A stretch of 64,000 nt of DNA from the NCBI RefSeq assembly GCF_001517085.1, contig NZ_LRAC01000127.1, positions 1-64,000 on the forward strand. Reading direction: 5' to 3'. The notes under the pieces are model-generated. The model was not told the DNA's origin and did not search any database. It saw only the letters and a list, made by a program, of their open reading frames with translations. Positions 7,732-17,329 of this stretch are shown here, in pieces. Each line of letters starts with the position of its first letter. The stretch's first letter is position 1. Origin of the DNA: Paenibacillus sp. DMB5. Its GTDB lineage: Bacteria > Bacillota > Bacilli > Paenibacillales > Paenibacillaceae. Position numbers and translations under genes: made by a program.

Positions 7732-9129
7732 GTGAAACCCAACGTGAAACTGAAGACAGGAAACATCGGGCTCTGGGTGCTGGCCTGGCCGATCTTTATT
7801 GAGATTTTTCTGCAGACGCTGCTGGGAACCGTGGATACTATTATGGTCAGCCGCATTTCGGACGATGCGGTGGCGGTCGTCGGCATATCGAACCAGCTGT
7901 TCGGGGCGCTGACTACACTGTTCACGACCTTTGCCGGCGGAGCGGGTATCTTGATTGCCCAGCGGCTTGGTTCAGGACGGCAGGAGGATGCGCGTGTAAT
8001 CGCAATAATGGGGGTTACAGCAAGTACGGTGCTGGGGCTTATCGTCAGCATCATTATGTTTCTGTTCGCCGATCCGATCGGCGGTGCGCTGAATATTTCC
8101 GGAGAACTAATCCCGCTGGCACATGTCTATCTGACTTATGTCGGCGGCGGACTGTTTCTGATCGGACTGACCGCTTCCCTGGGCTCGGCTATCCGCAACA
8201 CGGGTAATACACGGGGGCCGATGTATACAGGGGTTGCAGTCAATGTGATCCACATTATTCTGAACTATATTTTTATCTTCGGCATGTTCGGACTGCCGCA
8301 GATGGGACTGGGCGGAATTGCCATCTCCAATGTAATCAGCAGAGGGCTTGGCGCGATAGTTCTGCTGGTGATGTTCTGCGGCGCCTTTGAACGCAGAATC
8401 CGGCTGCGGGACTTTGCTACCTTCAAGCGGAAGCTGTTCGGGGAGATTGTGAAGATCAGCTGGCCGCTGGGGCTGAATTCGTCAGCCTGGGTAGTCTCAC
8501 AGCTGGCCATTTACTCTTTTCTGGCTATGCTCGGGGCAAAGGAGCTGGCGGCACGGACCTATCTGAACACGCTGGAATCCTTCTGCTTCACCCTGGGCTA
8601 TGCGGTAGCGATGGCAGGACAGATCCGGATAGCGACTCTATTCGGCGCACGTCAGCTGTCGGAGGTCTACCGCAGCGCCTTCCGGACGCTGTATATCGGG
8701 CTGGCGATTGTCAGTGCTAATGTCGTGCTGCTGTTCGCTTTTGGCAAAATGCTGCTTGGAATGTTTACGGTGGACGGGGAGATCATCTCTATCGGTGTGG
8801 CACTGCTGGCACTGAACCTGCTGCTGCAGCCCTGTAAAATGCTCAACATGGCCATGGGCAATGCGCTTAACGCCATCGGGGATACCCGCTATACGATGAC
8901 GATCTCGCTGATCAGCATGACGCTGATCGGGATCGGCGGCTCTTACCTGCTCGGCATCAGCTGGGGCTGGGGGCTGGTTGGTATCTACTGCTGCATGATC
9001 GCCGATGAGGCGGCGAGAGGGGTGCTGGTGCTGCGGCGCTGGCGCGGGCGGAAGGTTCTGTATGCAGCAGAGTCGCAGGATGGAGATCGGCAGGCTGTCC
9101 AGTGCAAGGCGGCAGAGGCTTCTTTTTGA
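7732..9129 (+). CDS. MATE-family multidrug/metabolite efflux transporter
   Basis: 465-residue inner-membrane antiporter with about twelve membrane segments in two six-helix repeats, and typical MATE signatures (WPIFIEIFLQTLLGTVDTIM at the start; GTLIAQRLGSG-like GGAGILIAQRLGSGRQEDA near residue 80; IRNTGNTRGPM near residue 160). It should expel organic cations or other small molecules using Na+ or H+. Start is GTG 7732 behind GAGGGGGAG. Likely controlled by the divergent AraC-type regulator. Substrate unknown. The last ~25 residues are polar and poorly conserved. Confidence 0.93.
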   Translation: MKPNVKLKTGNIGLWVLAWPIFIEIFLQTLLGTVDTIMVSRISDDAVAVVGISNQLFGALTTLFTTFAGGAGILIAQRLGSGRQEDARVIAIMGVTASTVLGLIVSIIMFLFADPIGGALNISGELIPLAHVYLTYVGGGLFLIGLTASLGSAIRNTGNTRGPMYTGVAVNVIHIILNYIFIFGMFGLPQMGLGGIAISNVISRGLGAIVLLVMFCGAFERRIRLRDFATFKRKLFGEIVKISWPLGLNSSAWVVSQLAIYSFLAMLGAKELAARTYLNTLESFCFTLGYAVAMAGQIRIATLFGARQLSEVYRSAFRTLYIGLAIVSANVVLLFAFGKMLLGMFTVDGEIISIGVALLALNLLLQPCKMLNMAMGNALNAIGDTRYTMTISLISMTLIGIGGSYLLGISWGWGLVGIYCCMIADEAARGVLVLRRWRGRKVLYAAESQDGDRQAVQCKAAEASF

Positions 9130-9149
9130 ATAAGTAAAACCCTAAATTC

Positions 9150-9191
9150 ACCCCGGTTTTTCTTCTGCGGAAGAGATACCGGGGCTTTTTG
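9150..9191 (+). terminator. Terminator after the MATE gene
   Basis: ACCCCGGT-type stem (about 9150-9157) pairs with ACCGGGG (9178-9184) with a purine/pyrimidine-rich middle (TTCTTCTGCGGAAGA) that also pairs, followed by CTTTTTGG. Confidence 0.8.
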
Positions 9192-9352
9192 GCGTGCAGT
9201 AATAGGCCATTATCCTGTGATCCTTCACAAAAGTTGTAAAAGTTCACCCGCGGAACCGCAAAATAATACAGGAATACATTGAACGGCTACTATCCGGGCG
9301 GACGGGGCTTTTCTATACTTGGGGCATATACAGGCATAGGAGAGTGAGGGCT

Positions 9353-10375
9353 TTGAGACAGCGCATACGTAAGACCGGAACACCGCTGGCCATAGAGCTT
9401 CCTTTACAGGGAGGCGGTCCGGCAGCTTCACCGCTGGGGGCTGGCACAATAAAGAAGAAGAAGAAGGGATTCCTGCATGAGCTGATCCATAACCGGGTTC
9501 TGTTCCTGATGCTGCTCCCGACACTGCTGTTTTTCCTCGTAAATTCGTATTTTCCGATGGTAGGCGTCTATTATGCGTTCACCCAGTTTGACTTCAACTC
9601 AGGTCTGTTCGATGCACCGTTCGTCGGCTTTAAAAACTTCGAGTTCTTATGGAAGTCCGGCACACTGGTGAAGCTTACCCTGAATACGATCGGCTACAAT
9701 TTGGCTTTTATCCTGCTCGGCAACGTCCTGGCCATTGTCTGTGCAATCCTGCTCAGCGAGCTGCGCGTCAAATGGTTCAAAAAGCTGACCCAGTCGATCA
9801 TGTTCCTGCCGTACTTTGTATCCTTCGTTATCCTGAGTGTTATCGTCTACAACGTATTCAATTATGATAGCGGTTTCCTGAATACGCTGCTGGCCAGATT
9901 CGGTGCGGGTCCGGTCGATGTGTACAATAAGCCGCTGGTGTGGATCTTCCTGATCATTCTATTTTACCTGTGGAAAAATCTCGGCTACAGCATGGTCATC
10001 TACCTGGCAGCCATTACGGGGATCAGCGACGAATATTATGAGGCGGCCAAAATCGACGGTGCGCATATTTTCCAGCGGATCTGGTATATCACGGTACCGA
10101 TGCTGAAATCGACCTTCGTGGTGCTGCTGCTGTTCTCGCTCGGCAGTATTATGAAGGGGCAGTTTGACCTCTTTTACCAGCTGATCGGCAATAACGGGGT
10201 GCTCTACAATACAACGGATATTCTGGACACGTATGTGTTCCGTTCACTTAAGGTGACGTTTGACATCGGGATGGCGACGGCGGCGGGGCTCTACCAATCC
10301 CTGTTCGGCTTCATTCTGATCATGACGGTCAATTACATTATCCGCAAAATAAACGATGACTACGCGCTGTTCTAG
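9353..10375 (+). CDS. Sugar ABC transporter permease (LplB type)
   Basis: About 340 residues with a polar N-terminal tail of ~45 residues, then six membrane segments beginning at VLFLMLLPTLLFFLVNSYFP. The ATPase-coupling EAA loop is visible near residue 225 (DEYYEAAKIDGAHIFQRIWY). It forms the channel with the next permease for a saccharide delivered by the lipoprotein encoded at 11453. I favour the TTG at 9353 because AGGAG is 10 bases upstream; a GTG at 9344 is too near. There is no ATPase gene, so a shared MsmX-type ATPase is presumed, as usual in Bacillales. Confidence 0.92.
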   Translation: MRQRIRKTGTPLAIELPLQGGGPAASPLGAGTIKKKKKGFLHELIHNRVLFLMLLPTLLFFLVNSYFPMVGVYYAFTQFDFNSGLFDAPFVGFKNFEFLWKSGTLVKLTLNTIGYNLAFILLGNVLAIVCAILLSELRVKWFKKLTQSIMFLPYFVSFVILSVIVYNVFNYDSGFLNTLLARFGAGPVDVYNKPLVWIFLIILFYLWKNLGYSMVIYLAAITGISDEYYEAAKIDGAHIFQRIWYITVPMLKSTFVVLLLFSLGSIMKGQFDLFYQLIGNNGVLYNTTDILDTYVFRSLKVTFDIGMATAAGLYQSLFGFILIMTVNYIIRKINDDYALF

Positions 10376-10390
10376 GAGGGGAGAAGAGAT

Positions 10391-11284
10391 ATGCATATCA
10401 AAGACGATCATTATACAAGGCTTCTGCAAGGGCTGGCGTACGCGGTCATTATTATCGGCTCCCTGGCCTGCCTGATTCCGTTCCTGCTGATTATATCCGC
10501 CTCCCTGACGGCCAATGAGTCAATCATTAAGGATGGCTATCATCTGATTCCGGCGCAGTTTTCGGTCGAGGGCTACAAAACAGTGTTCACCTTCCCGGAT
10601 GAGGTGCTGCGGGCTTACGGGGTTACGCTGTTTACAACGGTGACGGGTACGCTGCTGGGGCTGTTTTTTATGACGATGGCCGGGTATGTGCTGGCCCGCA
10701 AGGATTTTAAATACCGTAACACGTTCTCCTTCTATATCTATTTCACGACGCTGTTCGGCGGGGGGCTGGTGCCCTGGTACATCATGATTACCAAATATCT
10801 GCATCTGACGGATTCGTACGGGGCGCTGATTTTTCCGGGGCTGATGACTCCTTTCCTGATTATTCTGATGAAAAACTTCATCCGGTCGGCGGTTCCCGAG
10901 GAGCTGTTCGAATCGGCCAAAATCGACGGGGCCGGCGATTTCCGGATCTACTGGCGCATTGTGCTTCAGCTCTCGATGCCCGGTATCGCTACAGTGGGTC
11001 TGTTCCTTGCTCTGGCGTACTGGAACGACTGGTTCTCCTCCTCACTGTTCATCAATGATCCGCATAAATATCAGCTGCAGTTCCATCTGTACAATGTGAT
11101 CAACTCTGCGGCGTTTATCGCCAACATGGGTGCGGGCACCGGGGTCAGCCTGGGCAGTGACCTGCCGACGGAATCCACGAAGATGGCCATGGCCATTGTA
11201 GTCACCGGACCAATCCTGTTCCTGTACCCGTTCATTCAGCGGTATTTCGTAAAAGGCTTGACGATCGGGGCTGTAAAAGGTTAG
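10391..11284 (+). CDS. Carbohydrate ABC transporter permease (YtcP type)
   Basis: 297 residues, six membrane segments, the second half of the heterodimeric channel. The EAA loop reads ELFESAKIDGAGDFRIYWRI near residue 180, followed by the family ending YPFIQRYFVKGLTIGAVKG. ATG 10391 follows CTAGGAGGGGAG, 15 bases after the first permease gene, so the two are cotranscribed and probably translated in equal amounts. Confidence 0.93.
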   Translation: MHIKDDHYTRLLQGLAYAVIIIGSLACLIPFLLIISASLTANESIIKDGYHLIPAQFSVEGYKTVFTFPDEVLRAYGVTLFTTVTGTLLGLFFMTMAGYVLARKDFKYRNTFSFYIYFTTLFGGGLVPWYIMITKYLHLTDSYGALIFPGLMTPFLIILMKNFIRSAVPEELFESAKIDGAGDFRIYWRIVLQLSMPGIATVGLFLALAYWNDWFSSSLFINDPHKYQLQFHLYNVINSAAFIANMGAGTGVSLGSDLPTESTKMAMAIVVTGPILFLYPFIQRYFVKGLTIGAVKG

Positions 11285-11452
11285 AACCGAATAGTGGAGC
11301 ATGCTCTCACGGGTGTGCCTGTTGTCCGGCTGACATAAAGGGAAGTTTTGCGGGGCGGTTATTTCAAAATCAAGCAAATGCTTCCGAAGCAAGTTTTGTC
11401 CGAAGTGGCTCAAGAATGCTTATGCTAAACAAAACTTTTAGGAGGGTTCATG

Positions 11453-13063
11453 ATGACAAAGAAAGCAGGCCGAAGATCTCTGGTTACGCTTACAACGGCG
11501 GCGCTGGCCTTATCGCTCCTTGCAGGCTGCGGAGGCAACAACAATGGCGGTAACAGTGCAAACGGGGCAAACAGCGGAGAAGGCGGCAATACAGGTACGC
11601 CTGCGGCAACAGAAAGCGCCAGTACAGCGGCCCCGGCAGAGACCGGAATTGACACGTCCAAGAAAGTGGAGCTCCAGTTCTACATGCTCGGGGATGCGCC
11701 GAAGGATCTGCCGATCATCCAGGACGAAATCAATAAAATGGCGCAGGATGAGCTGAACGCCACCGTCAAATTCAATTACACCAGCTGGACGGACTGGGAT
11801 CAGAAATATAAGCTGCTGCTGTCCTCCGGGCAGGCGATTGATCTGATTTTTACAGCGGATTGGACTCAATACCAGTCGTATGCAAAACGCGGCGCCTTCC
11901 TGGCAATAGACGATCTGCTGCCTAAGGCTGCCCCAGAGCTGCAAAAGTTCGTCCCGCAATCGATGTGGGAGGATGTAAAGGTTGACGGTAAAATTTACAC
12001 AGTGCCTGCGACTTACAAGGAGTACGTGACCAACGGTTTTGTATACCGCGAGGATCTGCGCAAGAAATATGATCTGCCGGTGCCTAAGGATCTGGCCAGC
12101 TATGAAGCTTACATGGACGGTATTGTCGCGAACGAGCCTGACTTGATGCCTATGTCCCTGAACAGCGATATCGGCAATAATCTGCACTACATCTATACGG
12201 AGCTTAACAAAATGGTCGGCGCGCTCCCTTACGGCATGGGCGTGAAGTATGAATCCCCGACCACGGTCTACTCCTACTGGGGCTCGGATGAGCAAAAAGA
12301 AGAGCTGAAAACGATGAAGCGCTGGGCGGATAAAGGCTTTATCCCTAAAAACGTGCTGAACATCAAGGATACCATGCAGGACCCGATTACTTCAGGCAAA
12401 GCGGCCAGCATGTTCGGGGATAACCCGACCCGCTATAATGACATGAAGATGAAGATCAGCACGACCCATCCCGAGTGGGAGCTGGCGTATTCCCCGTTCG
12501 GTCTGACCACCGGTTATGCTACGCCTGTGCATCCGATTCATAACGGTTTTGCGATTCCGAAAAGCAGCAAGAATCCGGAACGCGCACTGGCCTTCTATGA
12601 GAAGCTGGTACTCGACAAGCGTTACAACCTGCTGACGCAGTACGGTATTGAGGGCAAGAACTACACCGTTGAAAACGGCTATTACAAGCTGGTCGGCACC
12701 AGCACCAGCAACGGCTTCTCCCGCGAAGGGATGAACGGCTGGGCCTGGCGGAATCCGGAGTACATGCTGTTTGACCAGGGCTTCGACGGGGTGAAGGCAA
12801 TCTTTGATGAGCTGGACAAAATCCAGAAGCCGGACCTGTTCCTCGGCTTTGCGGAAGACTACTCCTCCTACCAGGCGGAAAAAGCGGCGCTGGAGCAGGT
12901 TGAGAAGCAGTACCTCTTCCCGCTGCAGGCCGGGCTTGTAGAGGACATTGATAAAGGTCTCGATACCTTCCTGCAGAAGGCCAAACAGGCCGGCCTGGAA
13001 AAGATCCAGGCAGAGTGGACGAAGCAGTGGAATGCTTATGTGGCGGAAAAAGGTATTAAATAA
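11453..13063 (+). CDS. Extracellular solute-binding lipoprotein of sugar ABC transporter
   Basis: 536 residues. Signal peptide with lipobox LLAGC near residue 23, followed by an Asn/Gly/Ala-rich linker, then a family-1 type binding fold (KVELQFYMLGDAPKDLPIIQ onward) of the large LplA-like group (ABC substrate proteins with ~500 residues). It is anchored outside the membrane and feeds a saccharide to the two permeases upstream. ATG 11453 sits 6 bases after AGGAGGG; ATG 11450 is also possible. The 165-bp gap after the second permease holds no recognisable site. The nature of the sugar cannot be deduced because no glycosidase lies in this operon. Confidence 0.93.
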   Translation: MTKKAGRRSLVTLTTAALALSLLAGCGGNNNGGNSANGANSGEGGNTGTPAATESASTAAPAETGIDTSKKVELQFYMLGDAPKDLPIIQDEINKMAQDELNATVKFNYTSWTDWDQKYKLLLSSGQAIDLIFTADWTQYQSYAKRGAFLAIDDLLPKAAPELQKFVPQSMWEDVKVDGKIYTVPATYKEYVTNGFVYREDLRKKYDLPVPKDLASYEAYMDGIVANEPDLMPMSLNSDIGNNLHYIYTELNKMVGALPYGMGVKYESPTTVYSYWGSDEQKEELKTMKRWADKGFIPKNVLNIKDTMQDPITSGKAASMFGDNPTRYNDMKMKISTTHPEWELAYSPFGLTTGYATPVHPIHNGFAIPKSSKNPERALAFYEKLVLDKRYNLLTQYGIEGKNYTVENGYYKLVGTSTSNGFSREGMNGWAWRNPEYMLFDQGFDGVKAIFDELDKIQKPDLFLGFAEDYSSYQAEKAALEQVEKQYLFPLQAGLVEDIDKGLDTFLQKAKQAGLEKIQAEWTKQWNAYVAEKGIK

Positions 13064-13071
13064 CGGAGGAT

Positions 13072-13104
13072 GCCCCGGAGGCCTATGGCTTTTGGGGCTT
13101 TTTT
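13072..13104 (+). terminator. Terminator of the 9.3-13.1 kb ABC operon
   Basis: GCCCCGGAGGCC faces GGCTTTTGGGGC (several G-T pairs, four-base loop) and is followed by TTTTTT. It lies 8 bases after the lipoprotein stop codon. Confidence 0.8.
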
Positions 13105-13159
13105 GCCGCCGGGGGGAGTGAGAGCTTGTAGAGGGGCATTTTGGTGGTTACGCAACTCC

Positions 13160-13292
13160 AGGGAATGTTTGGACTTCCGGCCGCTGTTATATTTGGATTT
13201 CCTGATTGAAACCGCTGGACGCGGTAGAAATCCAAATATAAAGGCGGACGCTCCCGCTCCTACAGTTCCAAACTTCCCTTCCGCTGCTCCTC
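13160..13292 (-). repeat. Palindromic intergenic element, copy 3 (inverted)
   Basis: Same element as at 5841 and 29006, in the opposite orientation. Here the long stem is a perfect 14-bp pair, TATATTTGGATTTC against GAAATCCAAATATA, quite different in sequence from the other copies, around an inner hairpin ACCGC/GCGGT. GGCGGACGCTCCCGC and the GGACTTCCGGCCGCTGTT flank are shared. An apparent 120-codon reading frame across it is not considered a gene. Confidence 0.85.
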
Positions 13293-13344
13293 ACCTTAAT
13301 GGTGGATACAAGCTCTCCAAACCCGCAAGGCAGCAAAGCCCGTC

Positions 13345-13386
13345 AGCCAGCGGCCTCCAGCCAGCGGCCTCCAGCCAGCGGCCTCC
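13345..13386 (+). repeat. Three tandem 14-bp units
   Basis: AGCCAGCGGCCTCC occurs three times head to tail in the gene-free stretch between the sugar ABC operon and the methyltransferase. Nothing else is seen there apart from the palindromic element and the neighbouring terminators. Confidence 0.85.
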
Positions 13387-13413
13387 GGGGCGGGGGAGGG
13401 GAGTAGCAGGAGA

Positions 13414-13446
13414 AAAGCCAGCCTCCGGTTGATTGGAGGCTGGCTT
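13414..13446 (-). terminator. Terminator for the methyltransferase transcript
   Basis: Perfect 13-bp stem AAAGCCAGCCTCC with an 8-base loop. On the minus strand it is followed by TTTTCTCC, so it works better for the leftward genes ending at 13531 than for the rightward ones. Confidence 0.65.
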
Positions 13447-13530
13447 TGGGATAAGGGCGGCATAAGAATAGGAAAAGAGCAACACAAGGCAGCTCAACGA
13501 CAGCTCAGAGGCAGACAGCTAATGCTACAG

Positions 13531-14136
13531 CTACTTTTGAGGGCTGGCCCAGATCAGATGCACCATCCCCTGCCAGTGGCTCTCCACCTTGTTAATGGTG
13601 AGGCCGGACTCAAGGACCAGACCTAAGATGTCACGCGTATGGTGGCAGCCGTAAATCCGGTAGAGCAGGGGATTCAGTGCCCGGAGGGCCAGGGAAAGAG
13701 CCGGGTTGGTACTGATTCCGTGCTCCATGAGCAGGATTTGTCCGCCCGGTCTGCAACAGCGGCTGAGACGCTCCAGTACCGGCAGCGGGCGGGCGTAGCT
13801 GCAAAAGGATAAGGTAGACACGATGGTATCAAACGAATGATCAGGGAAGCTTAGTTCCTCTATGTCTGAGCAGATAAAGGTACTGTTAATCCGGTAGCGG
13901 GCTGCCGCCTGCCTGGCCTTCTCCAGCATCGCTCCGCTGAAGTCTGCAGCGGTAAGCTGTATGCCCGGAGGATAATACGGAAAATTCGCGCCTGCCCCTA
14001 CTGCCAGCTCAAGCACTTCGCCGCGGGCATGGCTTATCAGCTGCCGGCGCCAGCGTGTCTGCTGTGCATCTTCTCTGTGGTTATCGTACCGGACAGCCTG
14101 CTTGTCGAAGATCCGGATCAGCTTCTGCTTTTCCAC
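13531..14136 (-). CDS. Class I SAM-dependent methyltransferase (UbiE-like)
   Basis: About 201 residues. Motif I is ELAVGAGANFPYYPPG near residue 45, the acidic residue after strand 2 is in AADFSGAMLEKA, and motif II/III regions (CSDIEELSFPDHSFDTIVST) follow, giving a Rossmann methyltransferase resembling the UbiE/COQ5 and phosphatidylethanolamine methyltransferase groups. The C-terminal LVLESGLTINKVESHWQGM is typical of the latter. I prefer the GTG at 14136, preceded by GGGGTGA at 7 bases; the ATG at 14169 has no ribosome binding site. Not linked functionally to its neighbours. Substrate unknown. Confidence 0.85.
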   Translation of the reverse strand: MEKQKLIRIFDKQAVRYDNHREDAQQTRWRRQLISHARGEVLELAVGAGANFPYYPPGIQLTAADFSGAMLEKARQAAARYRINSTFICSDIEELSFPDHSFDTIVSTLSFCSYARPLPVLERLSRCCRPGGQILLMEHGISTNPALSLALRALNPLLYRIYGCHHTRDILGLVLESGLTINKVESHWQGMVHLIWASPQK

Positions 14137-14244
14137 CTGCCAGTCACCCCATTCCAATGGTATATCCATTTATTGTGCTGCAGGTAAACTTAAACGGCAA
14201 TAACGTTCGTTACACTATAGCTGGCATGCGTCCAAGAGCTGCCT

Positions 14245-16476
14245 TTAGGCGTTCTTGGCACGCCGGTAGTCGCTCGGGGTAGTGCCGAAGCTGCGCTTGA
14301 ACATCCGGTGCAGGTAAGAACTGCTGGTGAAGCCGCAGCGCTCGGCAATGACGGTTACCGGCAGGTCTGTATTTTCCAGCAGGCTGCATACCTCGCGCAT
14401 CCGTACCTCCAGGATCACATCAACGATGCTGTTCAGAGTCTGCTGCTTGTAGAGACGGCTGATATAGATCGGCGACATGTCCAGCTCATCAGCAATCTGG
14501 TTGAGGCTGAGATTCGGCTCCCGGTAGTTATCCTCAATCTTTTGATTAATCAGGCGGATCAAATCATGCTGCTTGGCATTTTTTTTCTCGGACAGCTGCT
14601 CCCGCATCTCACTGAACAAGGCAAAGAAGGCAGACTCCAGTTCGTCTATGGTCTCTATGGAATCCAAGGCAGGCAGAGTAAGCGTACCGTCTCCATGTAA
14701 GCGATTACGTTTCTGTACAGTGCTGATGATTTCTTTTATCGTCACACTGAGTCTCGATACGGCCAGCTGCACGGTATGGAAGGGATAGCCCTGCGTTTCA
14801 CGGATAATGGAGCTGAAATGCTCCATAGCTTCCTCTACTTTGCCGCACATCAGCGCATCGGCGAGGCGTTTTTCTTTATCCGTCGGATAATGGTACGTAT
14901 GATTCTGAAGCGCACTTATGGACTGCGCACTGATAATACACCCGTGTCCATAAAACAGGCGGTGATTTGAAGCGTCTCTCACCTGCTTATAAAGCTGGTG
15001 CAGCTGCTGGGCATTCCGGTCAATATGGCTGTAGGTGAGCGTGAGGCTGATTTTCAGATAATCGGAGCAGGCCTGCTGAAGCTGGCGCAGGAGCGTCTCA
15101 ATCAGTCCGGTATCGGTATATTCGCTCGGATCAATAATGTTCAGGAGCACCAGGATGCCGTCATCGTTCATATCCACAGTTTCGACCCGGTAGGTCTGGC
15201 CGCAGATTTCCGAGGCAATGTTCATAATCGCAAATTTGTAAGCGAGCAGGTAGGAGGAGCGTTCATCCCTTAATTCCCTGTAATTATCAATCCGCAGCAG
15301 GATCAGCCGGTAATCGTCGTTAAAAGTGAAATGGATGCCAAGCTGTCTCAGCTTCTCCATCTGCTGAATGGACTGCAGCGGCTTCAGGCCGAGAATAAGA
15401 TCGCGCATTGTATTTTGCCTGATCGTGAACATGCTGTCCCTTTTCTCGGATTCCAGAATATTCATCTCTTTAACAATCCGGCTGATCGGCAGATACAGCG
15501 TTCTGGAGGTGATCCAGGATAAACCGACTCCCCCGACGAGGATCAGGGCGGCAATAAGCAGGGTGGCATTACGAATACTGTCCGTCTGCCTGGTGATGAC
15601 GTCATACGGCGTGATCCGGACATACTGCCAGCTTAAAGCATCAGGTGCGGTATAGGAGATCAATGAATTGACACCCGCAAAGCTGCCGATAAAATAACCC
15701 TCAGTATCCCCCTTGATCCTCTGGTTCACCCAGAGCGCTTCTTCAGGGGCGAGCTCCTGCTGCTCCAGACTGTTGCCGGACAGGAAGGATCCGTTATCAG
15801 ACAGGATAAAGGTATCACTTGCAGAATCCGCCGGCGTGTTGATTTCCTTGTTGATCCAGGGCGCGGAGATGTTGACAATGACTGCCGAATTAATCGACCG
15901 GTCCCAGCCGATGGCATCATAACACAAAAAAGTATACGCCCGGACCAGGTCATTCTCCTTGGCACCGTTTGAATAGACGCGGGGAATCGGTGTGAACGGC
16001 TTGTATTCCTCGTAATGGTTCATGATATCAAGGATGCCCTTATCCACCAGCTCCCGCTCGGTAAACACACCATTCTGGCCGTGGGAGGAGGCGATGTAGA
16101 GTCTGGTGCTTTTCGGATTGTATACATAGATAGATTCGATGTAAGGCATGGAGCTTAAGTAATTCCCGAGCTCGGACATGGCGGCTGTGACGTCGTAGAT
16201 GTCGGGCTTGTCGTAGAGAACGATTTTGGAAATAGTGCTGTTGCGGTAGATTTGAAAAGAAAGGGATTGGGCAGCCTCATTCATGTTCACGACCTCTTTG
16301 CTGGTCTGGGTGAGATTGCTGAGGTCGGAACGGAAGGCCTGTGTCTTTTCGACGCCGATGTAATAGTTGTAATAAATAATGGTGGAGGCAAGGAAGGTTA
16401 AGGATACGCAAAGCGTCATGCTGACCAATATCCGGCTGTACAGCGCTCTCCGGTTGCCGAGCTTGTTCAGTCTCAT
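14245..16476 (-). CDS. Membrane-bound AraC-type regulator with extracellular sensor domain
   Basis: 743 residues. One membrane segment near residues 17-38 (ILVSMTLCVSLTFLASTIIY), a ~260-residue extracytoplasmic Cache-like sensor, a second membrane segment near residue 300 (NATLLIAALILVGGVGLSW), a cytoplasmic linker, and a C-terminal AraC double helix-turn-helix (LNQIADELDMSPIYISRLYK and VTVIAERCGFTSSSYLHRMF). This is a one-component transmembrane regulator common in Paenibacillus next to sugar importers, so it probably controls the 9.3-13.1 kb ABC operon. ATG 16476 follows AGGGGG by 6 bases; more distal starts back to 16623 give a hydrophilic extension without support. Confidence 0.92.
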   Translation of the reverse strand: MRLNKLGNRRALYSRILVSMTLCVSLTFLASTIIYYNYYIGVEKTQAFRSDLSNLTQTSKEVVNMNEAAQSLSFQIYRNSTISKIVLYDKPDIYDVTAAMSELGNYLSSMPYIESIYVYNPKSTRLYIASSHGQNGVFTERELVDKGILDIMNHYEEYKPFTPIPRVYSNGAKENDLVRAYTFLCYDAIGWDRSINSAVIVNISAPWINKEINTPADSASDTFILSDNGSFLSGNSLEQQELAPEEALWVNQRIKGDTEGYFIGSFAGVNSLISYTAPDALSWQYVRITPYDVITRQTDSIRNATLLIAALILVGGVGLSWITSRTLYLPISRIVKEMNILESEKRDSMFTIRQNTMRDLILGLKPLQSIQQMEKLRQLGIHFTFNDDYRLILLRIDNYRELRDERSSYLLAYKFAIMNIASEICGQTYRVETVDMNDDGILVLLNIIDPSEYTDTGLIETLLRQLQQACSDYLKISLTLTYSHIDRNAQQLHQLYKQVRDASNHRLFYGHGCIISAQSISALQNHTYHYPTDKEKRLADALMCGKVEEAMEHFSSIIRETQGYPFHTVQLAVSRLSVTIKEIISTVQKRNRLHGDGTLTLPALDSIETIDELESAFFALFSEMREQLSEKKNAKQHDLIRLINQKIEDNYREPNLSLNQIADELDMSPIYISRLYKQQTLNSIVDVILEVRMREVCSLLENTDLPVTVIAERCGFTSSSYLHRMFKRSFGTTPSDYRRAKNA

Positions 16477-16702
16477 TGTCATCCCCCTGAATTCATTCTG
16501 TGTACCGGCAGTTATACCTGCATCTGTATTGTTCACAGTATAAGTATAAGCTTCACACGGTGAACAGAACAGTGCAGCAAGCTGACAACAATGCACAAAC
16601 CGGAATTCCGGGGGAGTGAACAAAAGTGATATTCCTGTACAAAAGCGACTATATAAGCTGAACTTAAGAATAAAGTCCAGATCATTCCTAAGCTCACTCT
16701 GG

Positions 16703-17308
16703 TTATACCGTAATTTGCATCAGCAGCGGCGTGACCTTATATCCGTTGACCGGAGCCAGATCCTGCGAGCAGGAGGAGAGGGCCACAATCACATCCGTCA
16801 GAGCGAGGAGGGCAACATAATCACCGGGCTTTGAGAGCGGTTCTTCAATTACATAATCCAGGTTCTCGTCCAGCGCGTTGTTCATAAACCAGTTGATCGG
16901 ATCGGGCAGCTCCCGGTTCCCCAGGCCATATTGCTGCAGTGCCTTCTGGAGGTTATCATGACAGTTCGGATGCTCCTCCAGCCCGAAATCGACTTTATAA
17001 CGGTAATAATCACACGCCGGGAAAAAGAAATCATGCCGCCCCACCGTATCCTGGGTCAGCTGCATCAGCGGCTGCCGGCGGTTGCTGTACAGGCCGTCGC
17101 CGATCTTCAGGCGGATGCTGCTGAGCGAGGCCCGCATATGAACAGGGGAGACATGCTCATCCGGATCAGCGGCATTAAAGCAGACAAAATCACCGACCTG
17201 CTTGCCTTCCACGTCGATAATATAGAGCGTCTGGCCTTTGCGGACGAGTGCGCTTCTGCCTTCGTAGGCCGGGACAGGGATTTCTTCGATTAATGCTCTG
17301 TTTCTCAT
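16703..17308 (-). CDS. DUF1989 (urea-carboxylase-associated family) protein
   Basis: About 201 residues of the DUF1989 family, proteins that accompany urea amidolyase and other nitrogen-compound catabolic operons; the biochemical role of most members is unknown. Typical blocks are ALVRKGQTLYIIDVEGKQVG, then DFVCFNA, SNRRQPLMQLTQDTVGRHDF and DPINWFMNN. Several conserved Cys and His (PACDYYRY, HPNCHDN) suggest metal binding. The best start is ATG 17308, preceded by AGGTGAAG; ATG 17329 directly abuts the cyclase-family stop codon without a ribosome binding site. It is the last gene of the BMC transcription unit, which suggests a role in the same nitrogen-compound pathway. Confidence 0.82.
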   Translation of the reverse strand: MRNRALIEEIPVPAYEGRSALVRKGQTLYIIDVEGKQVGDFVCFNAADPDEHVSPVHMRASLSSIRLKIGDGLYSNRRQPLMQLTQDTVGRHDFFFPACDYYRYKVDFGLEEHPNCHDNLQKALQQYGLGNRELPDPINWFMNNALDENLDYVIEEPLSKPGDYVALLALTDVIVALSSCSQDLAPVNGYKVTPLLMQITV

Positions 17309-17329
17309 CTGCTTCACCTGCTTAATCAT

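Noticed and set aside
13070..13432. 120-codon reading frame after the sugar ABC operon
   Set aside because: It spans a terminator, the palindromic element and a 14-bp tandem repeat; no ribosome binding site.
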